DNA of 7,452 nucleotides from Pseudomonadota bacterium (GTDB lineage Bacteria > Myxococcota > Polyangia > Polyangiales > Polyangiaceae): NCBI GenBank assembly GCA_023419055.1, contig JAEZYO010000445.1, positions 1 through 7,452 of the forward strand. The letters are read 5' to 3'. The notes below the pieces were generated by a model. That model did no database searches and was not told the origin of the DNA. It was given only the letters and a program-made list of their open reading frames with translations. Position numbers and translations under genes: made by a program. Positions 6,201 through 7,452 of the stretch are shown in pieces (the stretch's first letter is position 1; every line of letters starts with the position of its first letter).

Positions 6201-6245
6201 GACCGCGCTAGGCTAGAACGGCGTCGCCCTTCGTGCACGCCGGAT

Positions 6246-7452
6246 TCAGCGTGGTGCGTCGCAGACGGTGACCTGGGGGACGAAGACGGAGCGCACTTCG
6301 CCGCAGTGGCAGGGCTGGTAGACGGAGCTGACGAAGGCGCTGAGGTTGCGGCGGGAGTGCAGCTCTTCCCCGTCGGGGAAGCTCATGACGAGGGCGCGGG
6401 GCCCGAAGGCGACCTCGAGCTCGTCAGACGTAAATTTGCCGGAGAAGGAGGGGTGGTCGAAGGCGCCGAGCAAGGTGAACGGGCCTTCTTCTCGGAGCTT
6501 TTTGCGCGAGGCAGAACGTAGGGCTCGCGTGAGCGGCAAGAGGGGCTCGAGCTGCGGGACGTCACCCCGGAGGGGGAGAGCCTTCTGTTCGGTGAGCGCC
6601 TCGTTCGCGTAGTAGTGGATGCCGCGCCGCCCGTAGAGGCGGAAGAAGTAGGGGATATCGCCGCGCTCGAGCTGTTCCGCTTCGGCGTCGAGGAGAGGGG
6701 GCCAGAGCTGATCGGCGTGGGAGCGGGCTCGCACGTAGTCAGCGGTGCTGCGCAAGCAGATGCGGATCGGAGCTTCTCGGAGGGAGGGGAGCGCGATGAA
6801 GACGTCGGCGATCGAGCGCGAGTGAAGCTCGAGGAGGGCGAGAGTGCGCCGGAAGTCGCCGATCATGGCGAGCAGGTCCTGCGGCTGAACGGGCTTGCCG
6901 AGGTAGGGGAGCACTCGGCGGACGCCGCAGGCGTGCTGACAGAGGACCGCGTACTCGGGATCGGGGTCGGGGAGGAGCTTGGTCTCGGTCGGCAGCGCGA
7001 GGTCGGCGAGGATCATCTCGACGTCGAGCGGGCCGAAGACGAGACGGCCGCGCGCGTCGGCGCCGATCACGAGGTTTTCCCAGTGCAGATCGGAGACGCC
7101 GAGCCAGGTGAAGAGCGCGAGGGAGCGACCGACGATCTGGGCGAGCTCGCGGCGTTTCTCGCGCGAGAGGGGGGGCAAGGCTTTGAGCGTGGCGCGCTCG
7201 ACTTCGCCCGTTGGTTCATTTTCGGTCGAGTAGAACTCGAGGCGCGGCAGGAAGTCGAATGCGTGGCGACCGAGGCCGTCTTCGTGCGAAGCTTCGGCGA
7301 GCAGGCGACGGAGCGGGCTGGTCGACGAAAGGAGCAGCCACTCCCAGAGCACCGTGCGCGGCTTGACGATGCGTCCGGCGCGTTGAGTGACGCGACGGCC
7401 GAAGTTGTGTGAATCGCCCAGGTGGGCCGGCGCTCGCTTCATCGAGTCGAGG
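6246..7452 (-). CDS. Stand-alone LanM-type dehydratase (DUF4135) homologue, partial at its 5' end
   Basis: The frame is open to the window edge; numbering here counts from the ATG at 7442 (398 residues). It matches the N-terminal dehydratase domain of class II lanthipeptide synthetases, which phosphorylates Ser/Thr in a precursor peptide with ATP and eliminates the phosphate. Motifs in order: GDSHNFGRRV (9-18), VKPRT (26-30), SDLHWENLV (117-125), PLDVEM (138-143), RICLRST (227-233) and ERGDIPYF (259-266). These supply Asp10, His12, Lys27, Asp118, His120, Asn123, Asp140, Arg227 and Thr233, the counterparts, with matching spacing at the DxHxxN and R-x5-T sites, of the catalytic residues reported for CylM. 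In LanM about 200 residues precede the GDxH motif, the ATG at 7442 has no ribosome binding site, and the frame continues upstream, so the true start is probably outside the window. The protein ends about 130 residues after GDIPYF, without a LanC cyclase domain; its tail holds PCHCGE. No precursor peptide is visible here. Confidence 0.8.
   Translation of the reverse strand, partial: LDSMKRAPAHLGDSHNFGRRVTQRAGRIVKPRTVLWEWLLLSSTSPLRRLLAEASHEDGLGRHAFDFLPRLEFYSTENEPTGEVERATLKALPPLSREKRRELAQIVGRSLALFTWLGVSDLHWENLVIGADARGRLVFGPLDVEMILADLALPTETKLLPDPDPEYAVLCQHACGVRRVLPYLGKPVQPQDLLAMIGDFRRTLALLELHSRSIADVFIALPSLREAPIRICLRSTADYVRARSHADQLWPPLLDAEAEQLERGDIPYFFRLYGRRGIHYYANEALTEQKALPLRGDVPQLEPLLPLTRALRSASRKKLREEGPFTLLGAFDHPSFSGKFTSDELEVAFGPRALVMSFPDGEELHSRRNLSAFVSSVYQPCHCGEVRSVFVPQVTVCDAPR

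Noticed and set aside
5940..6521. 193-residue plus-strand frame across the DTW/LanM junction
   Set aside because: Contains a Gly-Leu repeat that is just the hexamer array read on the other strand; crosses two real genes.
6615..7412. 265-residue plus-strand frame opposite the LanM-like gene
   Set aside because: Low-complexity Glu/Gly/Val/Ala composition; a shadow of the minus-strand gene whose catalytic motifs are clear.
1..7452. tRNA, rRNA, CRISPR, insertion sequence or attachment-site signals
   Set aside because: No cloverleaf-like sequence, no spaced direct repeats, no transposase-like frame and no terminal inverted repeats were seen on either strand.

Overview
The window is dense, high-GC DNA with G/C-rich third codon positions, short intergenic gaps and no mobile elements, RNA genes or CRISPR. 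Gene content and codon style fit a large-genome deltaproteobacterium-type organism, most likely a myxobacterium (Myxococcota). That placement is inference from style, not from a marker gene.

Layout. (1) 106-303 (+): small single-span membrane protein of unknown function. (2) 431-1705 (+): GT4-family trehalose synthase of the TreT type, followed 14 bases later by (3) 1720-2727 (+): a GalT-family nucleotidyltransferase; the two look like one operon joining trehalose, NDP-glucose and hexose-1-phosphate. (4) 2738-3742 (-): exported protein with SH3-like beta repeats, converging on galT with only 10 bases between the stops. (5) A 177-base divergent region, then 3920-5215 (+): a cation:proton antiporter whose start lies behind a strong Shine-Dalgarno and an 11-codon mini-ORF that overlaps it. 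(6) 5216-5495: convergent intergenic stretch, more AT-rich than the rest, with several inverted repeats. (7) 5496-6200 (-): DTW-domain protein (tRNA acp3U transferase family) with a Ser/Glu-rich N-terminus encoded by ten hexanucleotide repeats. (8) 6246-7452 (-), running off the right edge: a protein strongly resembling the dehydratase (DUF4135) half of class II lanthipeptide synthetases (LanM), carrying the complete known set of catalytic residues but ending without a LanC cyclase domain.

The most unusual element is the last one: a stand-alone LanM-type kinase/lyase next to a DTW-domain gene. No precursor peptide, cyclase, protease or transporter is visible in the window, so whether it serves a RiPP pathway or something else cannot be decided here; the sequence upstream of it (beyond base 7452) is where to look. 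The treT-galT pair is the second point of interest, as the GalT homologue could work as an NDP-glucose phosphorylase or uridylyltransferase feeding or draining the TreT reaction.
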